Shown here: positions 9,501-18,330 of the stretch, piece by piece
Layout: the number at the start of each line of letters is the position of its first letter
How positions within the stretch are numbered: the stretch's first letter is position 1
NCBI RefSeq assembly: GCF_018831085.1
Contig: NZ_JAGPNM010000002.1
Location: forward strand, 1 to 64,000
DNA: 64,000 nucleotides
From: Rheinheimera oceanensis
GTDB lineage: Bacteria > Pseudomonadota > Gammaproteobacteria > Enterobacterales > Alteromonadaceae
Direction: 5' to 3'
Translations under genes and position numbers: made by a program
Notes under the pieces: generated by a model
Databases searched by the model: none
What the model saw: only the letters and a program-made list of their open reading frames with translations
What the model was told of the DNA's origin: nothing

Positions 9501-9585
9501 GGATTGCCGATGATGTATCAGCAAACGCAACGTTTGCCATGCCCATAGAGAGCGCGACAGCCAAAGCTATATTTTTAATTTTCAT
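6505..9585 (-). CDS. TonB-dependent outer-membrane receptor, Oar-like, with carboxypeptidase-regulatory-like domain
   Basis: This 1026-residue protein has a clear signal peptide (MKIKN...NVAFA, about 22 residues). Residues about 25-110 form a beta-sandwich of the carboxypeptidase-regulatory type (IRGVINSPQGSPAAG...). A plug domain with SLTVDGVRMNDNFG follows, then a long beta-barrel ending in the aromatic C-terminus VGLNYKF that is usual for outer-membrane barrels. The size and the N-terminal domain match the Oar group, which takes up large substrates such as peptides or glycans. The ligand is unknown. It is monocistronic with its own terminator, and AGGTGA sits before the ATG. The neighbouring secreted EEP-fold hydrolase is divergent and may be unrelated. 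Confidence 0.9.
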   Translation of the reverse strand: MKIKNIALAVALSMGMANVAFADTSSAIRGVINSPQGSPAAGTKITILHVPSGTSRQAVVNDSGVFNASGLRVGGPYQIIVDSDVYADTVINDVYLTLGETFQFQRQLEASNIERIQVAGTAISSLTGDTGPAVRFDSYALEVAPSVNRDIKDVIRIDPRIYINETNASSVQCAGGSPRSNSLTVDGVRMNDNFGLNSSGYPTERIPFSFDAIDQVAVELAPFDVKYGGFTACNINAVTKSGSNKVSGSVFVDYTNDSMKGDKLEGDKQDLGSYNEKRYGVNVGFPIVQDKLFAFFAYEKLEGSEIFDYAPLANGRVTQAQIDEIISISKDIYNYDPGYAIPSMPVKDEKILLKVDWNINDLHRANFTYNYNDGYSIAQSDAGSDRLSLSNHFYERGAELNAYVTSLYSDWTPDFSTEVRIGYSELRNRQVSIDAASGFGEVQILGVNGTTIYLGPDDSRQSNVLNYDNLSFKLAGTYYLDDHELYFGYEYENLDVFNLFVQNSVGQYRFAGIDAFRNGLARAYYGNASSHNPNDAAGEFKYNIHTVYAQDKYRLPNADVTVTAGLRYDWYTSDSVPTYNANFENRYGYSNQQNLDGKSLLQPRLGINWVATEQLEVRGGAGLYSGGNPNVWISNSYSNDGIRNIQVNRTNMQLLGPDAVALIGEGRPGYDIPQALYDAVGSGTADSTTNVTDPDFKIPSEWKYALGGTYSFDSGYVVSADLLHSRKKNSAIIKDLSLDQTGTAPDGRPVYTSRRGSNNDFLLTNRKGNDARSTVFSLSGSKSFDNGVDVALAYAYTDAKDVHPMNSSVAFSNYHFVSTSDTENLALATSDYEIPHRFTLNLTYAHEFFAGYETRFSLFGQVVKSNSYGYTFDRSSSGLGFNDASRQLLYVPTLNDSKVVFASAEHETNFNNWVAEQGLEGYRGSIMPRNALSGSWWNKFDIRVEQQFPGFTPEHKGSVYFVMENVGNFLNDDWGIVKEGSSQTSAVTTSINANGQYVYTFNQPTAENRRIEPSLWEVRVGLNYKF

Positions 9586-9901
9586 ATCGTTTTTTCACCT
9601 GGTAGTTGTAGGTATTTATCTAAATCCATTTGAATACAGATGCTGCTTTCAATTTGGGAGACAATGGTAACTAAACCATATTACACTTTTCTTACGCCAA
9701 TCCGATTTATGGGAACTTTTAGCTCCTCTCATTGTCTTAGGCGGTTGCCATATAAGTGTAACATAGCTGGTCTGAGTTGCGCACTATGCTGGCCGAAATT
9801 GGCTAAAAAACCGACTTACTCAGTGTTTTCATCCATTTACTGGTTTTTGTTGCGCCAGCACTTTATGCTATCAGCCTGTCTGATTTACTTACTTTCATCT
9901 A
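9586..9901. other. Divergent intergenic region, TonB receptor / EEP hydrolase
   Basis: A 316-bp A/T-rich gap between two divergent genes. It must hold both promoters, but I find no convincing -35/-10 pair, operator or hairpin. The small open frames crossing it have no family resemblance. Confidence 0.5.
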
Positions 9902-11089
9902 ATGAAAAAACTTTTATCCTCGCTCAGTTTTAGTGCTTTAATCAGCCTTGGAGTGTCTTTAAATATGCACGCCACCGAAGTTACCTTCGCTACTTTTAAT
10001 GTCAGTATGGAAGCGCAAAATTACCTGCCTGAAGGCCAGAATGGCGGCCCGGCTATATTGGCAGAATTACTGCAAACCGATAGCCAGCCGCAAATTCGTA
10101 ATATTGCTAACATTATCCAGTTGGTGCGTCCGGATGTGCTGTTACTGAATGAATTTGACTACATCGCCGATAGTAATAAAGGTATTCAAGCTTTTATCAA
10201 AAACTACCTGAACAAACCGCAAGGCACAGCTGAGGCGATTAACTATCCTTACTTTTACTACAATACAGTAAATACCGGCCAACCCAGCCCTTATGATTTA
10301 GACAACGATGGCAAAACAACAGGCATAGGTGCAGACGCCTGGGGCTATGGTTTTTATCCTGGTCAGTACGGTATGGTGCTGTTATCGAAATACCCGATAG
10401 ATACCGCCAGGGTCCGTACTTTTCAGCAGTTTAAATGGAAAGATATGCCGGGTTTTATGCCAACCAAAAAAGCCGATGGCAGCCCCTGGTACAGCAAAGA
10501 AGCCTGGGCCGAGTTTCCGCTTTCTTCTAAAAGCCACTGGGATATTCCGCTTAATATAAATGGCAAAACGGTGCATGTATTAGCCAGCCATCCCACACCA
10601 CCGGTATTTGACGGTGAGGAAAACCGCAATGGCATTCGTAACCATGACGAAATCCGTTTATGGGCCGATTATTTAACGCCAGAAAAAGCGGGCTATATTT
10701 ACGATGACAACGGCAAAAAGGGTGGACTAGCAGCAAACGCCAGCTTTGTGTTGCTGGGAGATCAAAACGCTTCGGCCGATAATGAAGGCCATGCCTTAAA
10801 CAGCGGTATTAACATGCTATATCGTCACCCGCGTATCAACAATAGTATGCCACCAGCCAGCAAAGGCGGCGCAGAACATACACCAAATAACCCCAAAGCA
10901 GCCTATCACACGGCCGATTGGCGGATGCGGGCCGACTACGTATTGCCCTCCAAAGCCGGTTTTGTGTTAAAAGACAGCGGCGTATTCTGGCCGGTAAAAG
11001 CAGACCCGCTTTACCCGCTTATTGGTTCACGCGGTGCCAGTTCAGACCACCGGCTGGTATGGGTAACAGCAGAATTAAGCGCTGACTAA
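9902..11089 (+). CDS. Secreted endonuclease/exonuclease/phosphatase-family protein
   Basis: This 395-residue protein has a signal peptide (MKKLLSS...NMHA). EEP-fold motifs follow in order: FATFNVSM with the metal-binding Asn, DVLLLNEFD with the metal-binding Glu, the central ASHPTPP, LLGDQNA and the C-terminal SDHRLVWV. The family includes phosphodiesterases, nucleases and phytase-like phosphatases acting through Mg2+ or Ca2+. Here the enzyme would act in the periplasm or outside. A DNDGKTTG segment (about residue 133) resembles a Ca2+-binding loop. The exact substrate is unknown. No strong Shine-Dalgarno precedes the ATG. Confidence 0.85.
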   Translation: MKKLLSSLSFSALISLGVSLNMHATEVTFATFNVSMEAQNYLPEGQNGGPAILAELLQTDSQPQIRNIANIIQLVRPDVLLLNEFDYIADSNKGIQAFIKNYLNKPQGTAEAINYPYFYYNTVNTGQPSPYDLDNDGKTTGIGADAWGYGFYPGQYGMVLLSKYPIDTARVRTFQQFKWKDMPGFMPTKKADGSPWYSKEAWAEFPLSSKSHWDIPLNINGKTVHVLASHPTPPVFDGEENRNGIRNHDEIRLWADYLTPEKAGYIYDDNGKKGGLAANASFVLLGDQNASADNEGHALNSGINMLYRHPRINNSMPPASKGGAEHTPNNPKAAYHTADWRMRADYVLPSKAGFVLKDSGVFWPVKADPLYPLIGSRGASSDHRLVWVTAELSAD

Positions 11090-11098
11090 TTCAGCGCT
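11078..11098. terminator. Hairpin at the end of the EEP hydrolase gene
   Basis: AGCGCTG / CAGCGCT stem (7 bp) spanning the stop codon. No long T-run follows, so termination is only likely. Confidence 0.4.
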
Positions 11099-11140
11099 GC
11101 TTGTTCTGCTCAACATGGTAAAACCCGGCGCGCAAGCTTA

Positions 11141-12223
11141 TTAGAAACGCTGCACCAGATTTTGTATGTGCACGGTAACTTCTTCCCTATCGTGGTATAA
11201 GTGCTTCACCTGCAGCCGGTATTTGATGCTGGCTTCTATCAACCGCTGTTCAAGTTGCTGCAAAATGTCTGTTACCGTCTCATAGCGCTTTTTCATTGGC
11301 AGTTTAAGGTTGAAAATGGTTTCCTGACACCAACCGTTAATTAACCAGTCGGCAATGCGCTCTGCCACTCTTTGTGGTTGCTCTATCATGTCGCATACCA
11401 GCCAGTAGTTATTCTTTTTCTGTGGCTCGTATTTAAAACCGTCCACCGTTAAATGCCGTACCTGGCCAGTTTCCATTAACGACTCAGCCATAGGGCCGTT
11501 ATCAATTGCGGTTACCATCATGCTGCGTTTAACCAGCTGATAAGTCCAGCCTCCAGGGCTGGCGCCAAGATCTACCGCATTCATGCCACCAGACAAACGC
11601 TTGTCCCACTCATGTTTGGGAATAAACTGAATAAAGGCTTCTTCAAGTTTTAACGTGCTGCGACTTGGTGCTTCATTGGGGAATTTCAGCCGCATAATGC
11701 CATTTTCCAGCGGGCTGTTGTTTTCCGGATACGACAAACCGACATACCCCTGCTGACCGGTTAATAAAAACAAGTGCAGCACGGGGGCGCGTTTTAGCTC
11801 TTTAGGCAACAACACCCCGGCCTGGCGTAATGACTGGCGCAGTGGCACCGTAAGTTTACGCGCCAGAGTTGATAGTGTTTTTCCGTCATTTGTTTCCGGG
11901 TATTCCACTCTTATTTCACCACAACCGCTTAGTTCAGCACCAAGTGCGGCAGCTATTACCGGCGCTATCCGATCTGCCGGCGGCAGCTCAAGCAGGTCGG
12001 CAAGCAGCAGGCTCCACTGGCGGATAAAGATAAACTGCTCAAACGGATAATCACGATAAAACTGCGCTAAGCTGTCCGCATCATAAGCTTCAAAAATAAC
12101 GTAGGCGCTGTCCGCAGTTAACTTGCAGTAACCAAATACATTATGCAAAGCGGCTGTATGCTGAATTTCAGCTGCGCACTCTTTTTCGAAACCAGCGCGG
12201 CAGTACAGTAATAGTTGTTTCAT
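11141..12223 (-). CDS. rlmM: 23S rRNA 2'-O-ribose C2498 methyltransferase
   Basis: This 360-residue protein begins MKQLLLYCRAGFEKECA, as in RlmM. It has an N-terminal THUMP-like region and a C-terminal Rossmann methyltransferase with the SAM-binding motif VDLGASPGGWTYQL. It 2'-O-methylates C2498 in the peptidyl-transferase centre of 23S rRNA. The frame opens seven codons earlier, but ATG 12223 has GGAG at the right spacing and the family length fits. The gene order gcvA - (hydrolase) - ygdD - rlmM matches the E. coli gcvA-ygdD-rlmM block, which strengthens the call. Confidence 0.95.
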   Translation of the reverse strand: MKQLLLYCRAGFEKECAAEIQHTAALHNVFGYCKLTADSAYVIFEAYDADSLAQFYRDYPFEQFIFIRQWSLLLADLLELPPADRIAPVIAAALGAELSGCGEIRVEYPETNDGKTLSTLARKLTVPLRQSLRQAGVLLPKELKRAPVLHLFLLTGQQGYVGLSYPENNSPLENGIMRLKFPNEAPSRSTLKLEEAFIQFIPKHEWDKRLSGGMNAVDLGASPGGWTYQLVKRSMMVTAIDNGPMAESLMETGQVRHLTVDGFKYEPQKKNNYWLVCDMIEQPQRVAERIADWLINGWCQETIFNLKLPMKKRYETVTDILQQLEQRLIEASIKYRLQVKHLYHDREEVTVHIQNLVQRF

Positions 12224-12224
12224 G

Positions 12225-12599
12225 TTAACTCCGCCGCCAGGCACTTACAGCAAATAACAGCCAGGCAGCAATAAGCAACTGGCCACCAATGGGCGCCAGC
12301 TGTGAATAATAAAACGGCAGAGCAAACACCCCTGCCAGTATAGTCCAGACAAAAAACCACAACCCCAGATGCCAGACAACAGCAACCAGCTTTACCAATT
12401 TGACATCGGTGCGCTGCAGCCCCAGCACCAGCAGCGCTAAGGCATGAAACGCCAGCATAGCTAAAGCGCTTATTAGCCTGGCGATAGCCTCAGCAGTTAA
12501 CTGCCCTTGCCATAAATGCATCAGCACAGCACTTAAGCCCACTACTGCGCCGCCATACAAAGCGCTGACGCTATTACTTAGCTGCCAAAAGTATTTCAT
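12225..12599 (-). CDS. ygdD: DUF423 membrane protein (YgdD family)
   Basis: A small inner-membrane protein of 124 residues with four predicted helices (SNSVSALYGG..., LISALAMLAFHALALL, LVAVVWHLGLWFF, PIGGQLLIAAWLL). The late PIGG segment and the length fit the DUF423 family, whose role is unknown. ATG 12599 has AGGAG five bases upstream, so the longer frame is not used. It overlaps the end of the upstream hydrolase gene and ends one base before the rlmM ATG, so translation is probably coupled. Confidence 0.85.
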   Translation of the reverse strand: MKYFWQLSNSVSALYGGAVVGLSAVLMHLWQGQLTAEAIARLISALAMLAFHALALLVLGLQRTDVKLVKLVAVVWHLGLWFFVWTILAGVFALPFYYSQLAPIGGQLLIAAWLLFAVSAWRRS

Positions 12600-13212
12600 C
12601 AATGCTCCTGTTACAAAATTGCGCGGCAGCAGCAATAAGTTGCTGCTGCGTCAGGCCGCTTTTTACTCTGGGTTTAAAATCATGATCGCCATCTGCCAGC
12701 CAGTGCATGGTCACTTCAGGCCATTGCATGGCTGCTACCTCGTCTTTTGTACCAAAAACATCACGCTCGCCCTGAGCAATAAATAACGGGCTGACCAGAG
12801 TAGCAAAGTGCTCAGTACGCCAGTTAAGTTTTTTCGGTGCATGAAACGGATAGCCAAAAGCAAATATCGCCTTTACGTTACGATGCTGGCCTAGCATACT
12901 GGCTACACGCCCCCCCATCGATTTACCACCAATAAACAACGGTAAATCAGTTGGGCTGTTATTTATCTGCTGGCTGAATTCTGCCTGCAATAACGGCATT
13001 TTCGCCGGTAAGCTACGTTTGCCGGTGTCGATAAAACGCTGCATATAAGCAAAATTAAAGCGCCATACTTCTATATTAAGCTCTGCCAGTTGCTCGGCCA
13101 GCTGTTGCATAAAGCCACTGTCAGCGCCGGCGCCGGCACCATGAGCCAGCAATAAACGGGCTTTAGCCGCAGCAGCGGTATTAATTAGTACCTTAGTCAA
13201 GGGCAACGGCAT
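12574..13212 (-). CDS. Alpha/beta hydrolase, KANL3/Tex30 type
   Basis: This 212-residue protein has an early oxyanion region LLAHGAGAGADSGFM, a nucleophile elbow GKSMGGRVA and a late His in ADGDHDFKP. This motif set is that of the KANL3/Tex30-like (dienelactone hydrolase-related) alpha/beta hydrolases, a group without a defined substrate. The start at 13212 overlaps the last codons of gcvA by 20 bp; a further in-frame ATG at 13233 is possible. Its end overlaps ygdD. In E. coli gcvA and ygdD are neighbours, so this gene appears inserted in an otherwise conserved block. Confidence 0.8.
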   Translation of the reverse strand: MPLPLTKVLINTAAAAKARLLLAHGAGAGADSGFMQQLAEQLAELNIEVWRFNFAYMQRFIDTGKRSLPAKMPLLQAEFSQQINNSPTDLPLFIGGKSMGGRVASMLGQHRNVKAIFAFGYPFHAPKKLNWRTEHFATLVSPLFIAQGERDVFGTKDEVAAMQWPEVTMHWLADGDHDFKPRVKSGLTQQQLIAAAAQFCNRSIDEILLAAK

Positions 13213-14128
13213 TCGTGAATTGCTGCTCAGCAAAAGCGGCTTGTTCTGCTTCTACCATCGATACCATCCACTGGCGAAAAGCGGTAATTTTACCAAGCTC
13301 AGTCTGGCTTTCCCGGCACACCAAATAATAGGCATCTTTGGAGATCAGCACATGATTAAATGGCACTATTAAGCGGCCAGAGTTTATATCTGGCCGCGCT
13401 AACACATTATGCGCCAGTGCTACGCCCTGGCCATGAATGGCGGCTTGCAATACCATTGATGAGTGGCTGAAAATAGGCCCCTGATTAACATTAAAATGTT
13501 TAAAGCCCTGCGTGGTAAACCAGGCTTTCCAGGCACGGCGTGAGCCGTCATGCAATAAATTGTGGTATTGCAAATCCGTGGGTTCTGACAATGGCTTAGA
13601 GCTGTTTAACAGCAATGGCGAACACACCGGCAGTAAATATTCGGTGTGCAGTTTATCTGCATGCAAATTACGCCAGGTGCCCCGGCCATAATATATCGCC
13701 ACATCAACGTCATCGGTCAGTGAGCCTTCGTCCAGATCAACAGCTTTAATGCGTACATCTATATCCGGGTGCTGTTCACTAAACTGGTTTAACCTTGGCA
13801 CTAACCACTGAATAGCAAAACTCGGCTGCAGGCTTACAGTTAATGAACCTTTGGCCCCGCGCGCCAGCAGTTTTTCAGTAGATTCATGCAGTTGCAAAAA
13901 AATCTCTTTAATATCCAGAAAATAACTCTGGCCTTCTTCTGTCAGCAGCAAAGAGCGGTTTTTCCGCATAAACAGTTTCAGGCCAAGATGATCTTCCAGT
14001 GCTTTAATCTGATGGCTGATAGCAGCCTGGGTAACGTACATCTCTTCTGCAGCCTTGGTAAAACTTAAGTGCCTGGCGGCAGTTTCAAAGGCTTTTAATG
14101 CGTTAAGCGGGGGCAGGCGACGCGCCAT
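13193..14128 (-). CDS. gcvA: Transcriptional regulator GcvA (LysR family)
   Basis: This 311-residue LysR protein has an N-terminal winged helix (residues about 1-65, beginning RRLPPLNALKAFE, with FTKAAEEMYVTQAAISHQI as the recognition region) and a periplasmic-binding-like effector domain. In E. coli GcvA controls the glycine-cleavage operon. The N-terminal wording and the linkage to ygdD and rlmM support orthology rather than a generic LysR assignment. The promoter region (14129-14190) holds a CTAAT element like those bound by GcvA, so autoregulation is plausible. Confidence 0.88.
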   Translation of the reverse strand: MARRLPPLNALKAFETAARHLSFTKAAEEMYVTQAAISHQIKALEDHLGLKLFMRKNRSLLLTEEGQSYFLDIKEIFLQLHESTEKLLARGAKGSLTVSLQPSFAIQWLVPRLNQFSEQHPDIDVRIKAVDLDEGSLTDDVDVAIYYGRGTWRNLHADKLHTEYLLPVCSPLLLNSSKPLSEPTDLQYHNLLHDGSRRAWKAWFTTQGFKHFNVNQGPIFSHSSMVLQAAIHGQGVALAHNVLARPDINSGRLIVPFNHVLISKDAYYLVCRESQTELGKITAFRQWMVSMVEAEQAAFAEQQFTNAVALD

Positions 14129-14224
14129 AATGTCTCTTAGATTATTAATATCTGATGATTAAAATTTCTAATCCGAATTATAACGCTGTCGTTGTCACGA
14201 CGCCAGCAGGCTGCCAAGCTAAGT

Positions 14225-14497
14225 TCACTTCTCTACCGGCTTGTAGCCTTCAATTTCAACGTCTTCGCCTTTAAACAAGAAGGCTTCCATTTGTGCCTCC
14301 AGAAACTGGCGATGTTCCGGATTCATCATATTCAGCTTTTTTTCATTAATAAGCATAATTTGCTTTGCCTGCCACAGTGCAAAAGCTTCTTTGCTGATAC
14401 TGTTAAAAATTCTTTTACCCAAATCGCCTGGATACAGCTGAAAATCCAGCCCGGGTGCTTCTTTGTTTAAATACTCACAAAATACGGTACGGCTCAT
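14225..14497 (-). CDS. yggX: Fe(2+)-trafficking protein YggX
   Basis: A 90-residue protein beginning [19 protein letters not shown] with the conserved single Cys7 and the [10 protein letters not shown] and LMMNP-like blocks typical of YggX. It protects iron-sulfur clusters and takes part in iron trafficking. The frame opens further upstream inside mutY, but the ATG at 14497 overlaps the mutY stop as ATGA, with AAGGA upstream. The mutY-yggX order is conserved in enterobacteria and suits MutY, itself an Fe-S protein. Confidence 0.95.
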   Translation of the reverse strand: MSRTVFCEYLNKEAPGLDFQLYPGDLGKRIFNSISKEAFALWQAKQIMLINEKKLNMMNPEHRQFLEAQMEAFLFKGEDVEIEGYKPVEK

Positions 14498-15579
14498 AGT
14501 GGTTTGTCCTTTTTGTCCGGAATTGCAGCTAATAACTGCTGAAACAGTTGTTTTGCCGGTGCCGACAAGCCAACCTGCGGAATGGCATGTATTGTAAACC
14601 AAGTCGGTGCAGATTGCTCCTGCACCGCAGCGGGAGCATGTTTTAGTTTTACCCGCAGTGGCTGGATCCATAAATGAAAATGGCTGAACGTATGGCGAAA
14701 GCCTGCCAGTTCCTCCCTGCTTTCAACAGCCAGTGCATTTAGCGCCAGGTATTGCTCGCGCTCTGCTGCAGATGCAAACTCAATAAAACCAAACAAGCCG
14801 CCCCAAAGGCCGGATGCCGGGCGCTGCGACAACAACACCTTATCGTCGTGCTGCAATAACAACCAGAAACTCTGTTTTTCCGGCAGAGTTTTTTTGGCTT
14901 TTTTGCCAGGGTACAAAGCCTGCTCACCGGCCAGTGCAGCTTTGCATCTTAATTTAAGCGGGCACTCTACACAGCGCGGTTTGCTGCGGCTGCACAAAGT
15001 AGCACCAAGATCCATCATTGCCTGATTAAACGCCGCTACTGTATCTTCAGGCGTTAGCTGCTCTGCCAGTTGCCATAGCTGCTGCTCAACCTTTTTATCT
15101 CCGGGCCAGCCTGATATAGCCGCAAAACGCGCAAGCACCCGCTTGCAGTTACCATCTAAAATAGCATGGTGCTGCTCCAAAGCTAAAGATAACACTGCAC
15201 CGGCCGTTGAACGCCCCACGCCGGGCAATGCCAGCACCTGTGCAAACTCAGTAGGGAATTTTCCGCCATGCTGCGTGGCAACTATTTGCGCGGCTTTATG
15301 CAGGTTACGCGCTCTGGCGTAATAACCCAACCCGGTCCATAAATGCAGTACTTCATCAAGCGGCGCCTGTGCCAGGGCATTAATATCGGCAAAGCGTGCG
15401 GTAAAACGCTGAAAATAAGGAATGACAGTAGCCACCTGGGTTTGCTGCAACATAACTTCACTAAGCCAGGTTTTATACGGGCTTTTATTAAGCTGCCAAG
15501 GCAATGTTTTGCGCCCGTGCTGCTGATACCAGCTAACCAGCTGATTTGAAAACCAAACTGCATCCTGTTGCGCTAACAT
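14494..15579 (-). CDS. mutY: A/G-specific adenine glycosylase
   Basis: A 361-residue base-excision enzyme that removes adenine opposite 8-oxoguanine. The N-terminal HhH domain holds [10 protein letters not shown] with the catalytic Glu and the hairpin [13 protein letters not shown], followed by the catalytic Asp in [10 protein letters not shown]. The [4Fe-4S] loop has the spacing C-x6-C-x2-C-x5-C ([17 protein letters not shown]). The C-terminal NUDIX-like domain recognises 8-oxoG. ATG 15579 has AGGGGA upstream and gives a normal family length. It is followed by overlapping yggX. Confidence 0.96.
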   Translation of the reverse strand: MLAQQDAVWFSNQLVSWYQQHGRKTLPWQLNKSPYKTWLSEVMLQQTQVATVIPYFQRFTARFADINALAQAPLDEVLHLWTGLGYYARARNLHKAAQIVATQHGGKFPTEFAQVLALPGVGRSTAGAVLSLALEQHHAILDGNCKRVLARFAAISGWPGDKKVEQQLWQLAEQLTPEDTVAAFNQAMMDLGATLCSRSKPRCVECPLKLRCKAALAGEQALYPGKKAKKTLPEKQSFWLLLQHDDKVLLSQRPASGLWGGLFGFIEFASAAEREQYLALNALAVESREELAGFRHTFSHFHLWIQPLRVKLKHAPAAVQEQSAPTWFTIHAIPQVGLSAPAKQLFQQLLAAIPDKKDKPL

Positions 15580-15708
15580 AAAGTCCCCTGTGTTGAAGAT
15601 TGCGCGCAGTATAAGCAGCCCTGTTTGCCTTGCCAACCATAATCACGGTTGAGCAAAGCCACTAATACAAGGATAATACGCGCCGTTAATGATTATGCGG
15701 AGCAACAG

Positions 15709-16434
15709 ATGACAGACAGTACCGGCCAGCAGCAAGACGATCAGGCTGAAAATACCACCTACATGCGCAGGATCCGTTCCTTTGTTTTGCGTGAAGGCCG
15801 GCTGACCAAAGGCCAGCAGCATGCGCTGGATACTTACTGGGCAGATTACGGTTTAAGCTATCAGCCAGATCCATTGCCATTAGCAGAAATATTTGGCCGC
15901 GATAACCACAAGGTGCTGGAAATTGGCTTTGGTATGGGTAAATCGCTGGTGCAGATGGCAAAAGAAGCACCACAAAAAGATTTTATCGGCATTGAAGTAC
16001 ACCGCCCCGGCGTTGGCGCCTGTTTATCTGAGGCAGTGGCACAACAGGTTAAAAACCTCAAAGTATTTGAACACGATGCAGTAGAAGTACTGGAACACAG
16101 TATTGCTGATAACAGTCTGGACACGGTGCAGCTGTTTTTTCCTGATCCCTGGCATAAAAAACGCCACCACAAACGCCGTATAGTACAAAGCGACTTTGTA
16201 CAGCTGCTACGGCGTAAATTAAAACCTGGCGGCGTATTTCATATGGCCACCGATTGGGAAAACTATGCTGAGCATATGCTCGAAGTTATGCTGGCAGCAG
16301 AAGGCTTTACTAATCTATCTGCCGATAATAGCTATGTTGAGCGGCCAGAGCAGCGGCCGCTGACAAAGTTTGAACAACGTGGCCAGCGTTTGGGCCATGG
16401 CGTCTGGGATCTGATGTTTAAAAAGGAAAGCTAA
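15709..16434 (+). CDS. trmB: tRNA (guanine-N7-)-methyltransferase
   Basis: A 241-residue SAM-dependent enzyme that forms m7G46 in the tRNA variable loop. TrmB features include [18 protein letters not shown], the SAM loop [23 protein letters not shown], the active-site [14 protein letters not shown] and a [10 protein letters not shown] block. The open frame begins at a TTG (15649), but ATG 15709 has GGAG at six bases and gives the usual length. It is divergent from mutY and is followed with no gap by rsmC. Confidence 0.96.
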   Translation: MTDSTGQQQDDQAENTTYMRRIRSFVLREGRLTKGQQHALDTYWADYGLSYQPDPLPLAEIFGRDNHKVLEIGFGMGKSLVQMAKEAPQKDFIGIEVHRPGVGACLSEAVAQQVKNLKVFEHDAVEVLEHSIADNSLDTVQLFFPDPWHKKRHHKRRIVQSDFVQLLRRKLKPGGVFHMATDWENYAEHMLEVMLAAEGFTNLSADNSYVERPEQRPLTKFEQRGQRLGHGVWDLMFKKES

Positions 16435-17454
16435 ATGCTAGCAACAGCCAGTCAACTGGTATTACGTAACATCAGTGATCTTAAAGGCAAGGTATTAATA
16501 GTTGAACCCATGGCTGACAGCCTGGCAACAGAGCTACGCTACCTGGCACCAGAGCTTGAGTTAAGCTGCTACAGCACCGATGCGGCAGCAGCAGCCTGTT
16601 GGGCTCATGGCAATGTAACGCTTTATACCGATGTCAGCCCGCAGTTTAGCGGCACTTTTGATACGATTGTACTGTTTTACCCGAAAAGCAAAGAGCAACT
16701 GGCTTTTACACTGGCTCAGCTGAAAAGCGTTATCAGTGCAAAAACCGAAATTTTTGTTTGCGGTGACAACAAAGGCGGCATTAAAAGCCTGACCAGCCAT
16801 GCCGAAAAACTGGGGCTGGGCGCCAATAAACTGGACAATGCCAAACACTGTTTATGGTTTTCACTATTTGGTGATTTCAGCCGCTTAGCCACCGTAGCGG
16901 CCAGTAGTTTTACCATTAACGCCGCAGGTGAAACCCTTACGCTTCATTCACTGCCCGGCGTATTTAACCATGGCAAACTGGATATCGGCACTGCCTTATT
17001 GCTGGATAACCTGCCAGACATAAGCCAGGGCAAGGTGCTCGATTTTGCCTGTGGTTGTGGTGTTATTGGTGCAATGTTAAAACGTAAACATCCTGAAATA
17101 GAGCTTTTTAGTTCTGATATCAGTAGCTTAGCCGTTAAAGCAACAGAGCTCACACTGGCAGCAAATAAGCTTAGCGGCACCGTGATAGCTGCTGACGGTT
17201 TGCCTGAGTCACCAAAACAGTTCGATTGTATTGTCAGCAACCCGCCGTTTCACACAGGTATTAAAACCGACTACAGTATTGTTGATACTTTTATCCGCCA
17301 AAGCTCAGCCAGGCTTAGCGGCAATGGCAGCCTGACAATAGTAGCTAACAGCCATCTGGCGTATATGGAATTACTACAACAGGCGTTTAAAAAGGTTACG
17401 CTAAAAGCCAAAGCCAACGGTTTTGCAGTGTACCGGGCAACGAATCAAAGTTAG
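16435..17454 (+). CDS. rsmC: 16S rRNA (guanine-N2) G1207 methyltransferase
   Basis: This 339-residue protein has the duplicated Rossmann layout of RsmC: a degenerate N-terminal half and an active C-terminal half with the SAM motif VLDFACGCGVIGAML, ELFSSDIS and the catalytic SNPPFHTG. It makes m2G1207 in 16S rRNA. Its ATG follows the trmB stop directly, with AAGGA upstream inside trmB, so the two RNA methyltransferases are probably co-expressed. Confidence 0.92.
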   Translation: MLATASQLVLRNISDLKGKVLIVEPMADSLATELRYLAPELELSCYSTDAAAAACWAHGNVTLYTDVSPQFSGTFDTIVLFYPKSKEQLAFTLAQLKSVISAKTEIFVCGDNKGGIKSLTSHAEKLGLGANKLDNAKHCLWFSLFGDFSRLATVAASSFTINAAGETLTLHSLPGVFNHGKLDIGTALLLDNLPDISQGKVLDFACGCGVIGAMLKRKHPEIELFSSDISSLAVKATELTLAANKLSGTVIAADGLPESPKQFDCIVSNPPFHTGIKTDYSIVDTFIRQSSARLSGNGSLTIVANSHLAYMELLQQAFKKVTLKAKANGFAVYRATNQS

Positions 17455-17464
17455 AGGAAGTATT

Positions 17465-17776
17465 ATGCGCAAACTGGCTGCTGTGTTATTACTGTTCTGG
17501 TTAACACCAACAATAGCAGCAGACAGTGCGCCCTGTATTCAAAACCCGAACCGGGTAAAAGCCTGTCCTAATCTGTTGTACCGTGTAGCGCAATTACCGC
17601 AAATGTCTGTGCCTGGTGTGGTATGTATATGTGCAACAGACTTTGCGCCGCTGCTGCTGCACCCCGCTGACGATACAGAAAAAATAAGGCAAAATATGAC
17701 CAGGCGTCAGATGGAGGTGATACACGGCGAGAAGCTGCAGGCTGTATTGGATATATTACAGCGACGTAATAACTAA
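17465..17776 (+). CDS. Small secreted protein of unknown function
   Basis: A 103-residue protein with a signal peptide (MRKLAAVLLLFWLTPTIAA). The mature part has four Cys, including a CIC pair (PGVVCICATDF), so disulfides or metal binding are possible in the periplasm. I do not recognise the family. ATG 17465 has GAGGAAG upstream, 10 bp after rsmC, so it may be the third gene of that operon. It is convergent with the DUF3293 gene, 11 bp apart, with no clear terminator. Confidence 0.7.
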   Translation: MRKLAAVLLLFWLTPTIAADSAPCIQNPNRVKACPNLLYRVAQLPQMSVPGVVCICATDFAPLLLHPADDTEKIRQNMTRRQMEVIHGEKLQAVLDILQRRNN

Positions 17777-17787
17777 GCAGTAAATTA

Positions 17788-18186
17788 CTAATCAGGTAAC
17801 AGCACTAAACGCTCACTAAAAGCGCCCAGGCTCTCTTCATGCTGCGGCATTAACACCGGCACCAGAAATAACTCCCCCTGCTCTACCCAGTAAATTGCAT
17901 TTTGCTCAAACTGCAGCGCCAGTTGTAATGCAGTGCTTTTATCGCATAACACTATCCAGCTTTTTTCCTGAAAACTTAAATCAGGTGCACTGCCTATTAC
18001 AGAGCGATAGGGTAAACGTTGCAAATTCAGACAGGCTTGTAACTCTTTGTCGCGGCGTAAATTAAGATAAGGATGTTCAGCGTTCCCGGCGGGGTTTTGT
18101 GCGCTGATAATAGCGAAGTCAACATCACATTTCAGTGCCTGATGACACAGAAAAATACTCGTTTTATAACTTTCCCACAGGCTCAT
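17788..18186 (-). CDS. DUF3293 family protein
   Basis: A 132-residue cytoplasmic protein. The segments FAIISAQNPAG, LRRDKELQ and the late IYWVEQGELFLVP recall the DUF3293 family, which has no known function. ATG 18186 follows an AGGT-type site; the frame is open seven codons further. It is a single gene on the minus strand. Confidence 0.7.
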   Translation of the reverse strand: MSLWESYKTSIFLCHQALKCDVDFAIISAQNPAGNAEHPYLNLRRDKELQACLNLQRLPYRSVIGSAPDLSFQEKSWIVLCDKSTALQLALQFEQNAIYWVEQGELFLVPVLMPQHEESLGAFSERLVLLPD

Positions 18187-18330
18187 AACCAGACCTAAAA
18201 GTAACAAGTGCTTCTACTATAAACGGCTTTACTAAATTTACCAGCGCAGTTTGCTAAATTCCGTTAATGTGCATAACATCAATGCAGACGTTGCTCTGCA
18301 AACTAACGCTAAATTGGTCGAGATAACTGA

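Noticed and set aside
9455..9933. Two small plus-strand frames between the TonB receptor and the EEP hydrolase
   Set aside because: One is antisense to the receptor start and the other has no start signal or recognisable product.
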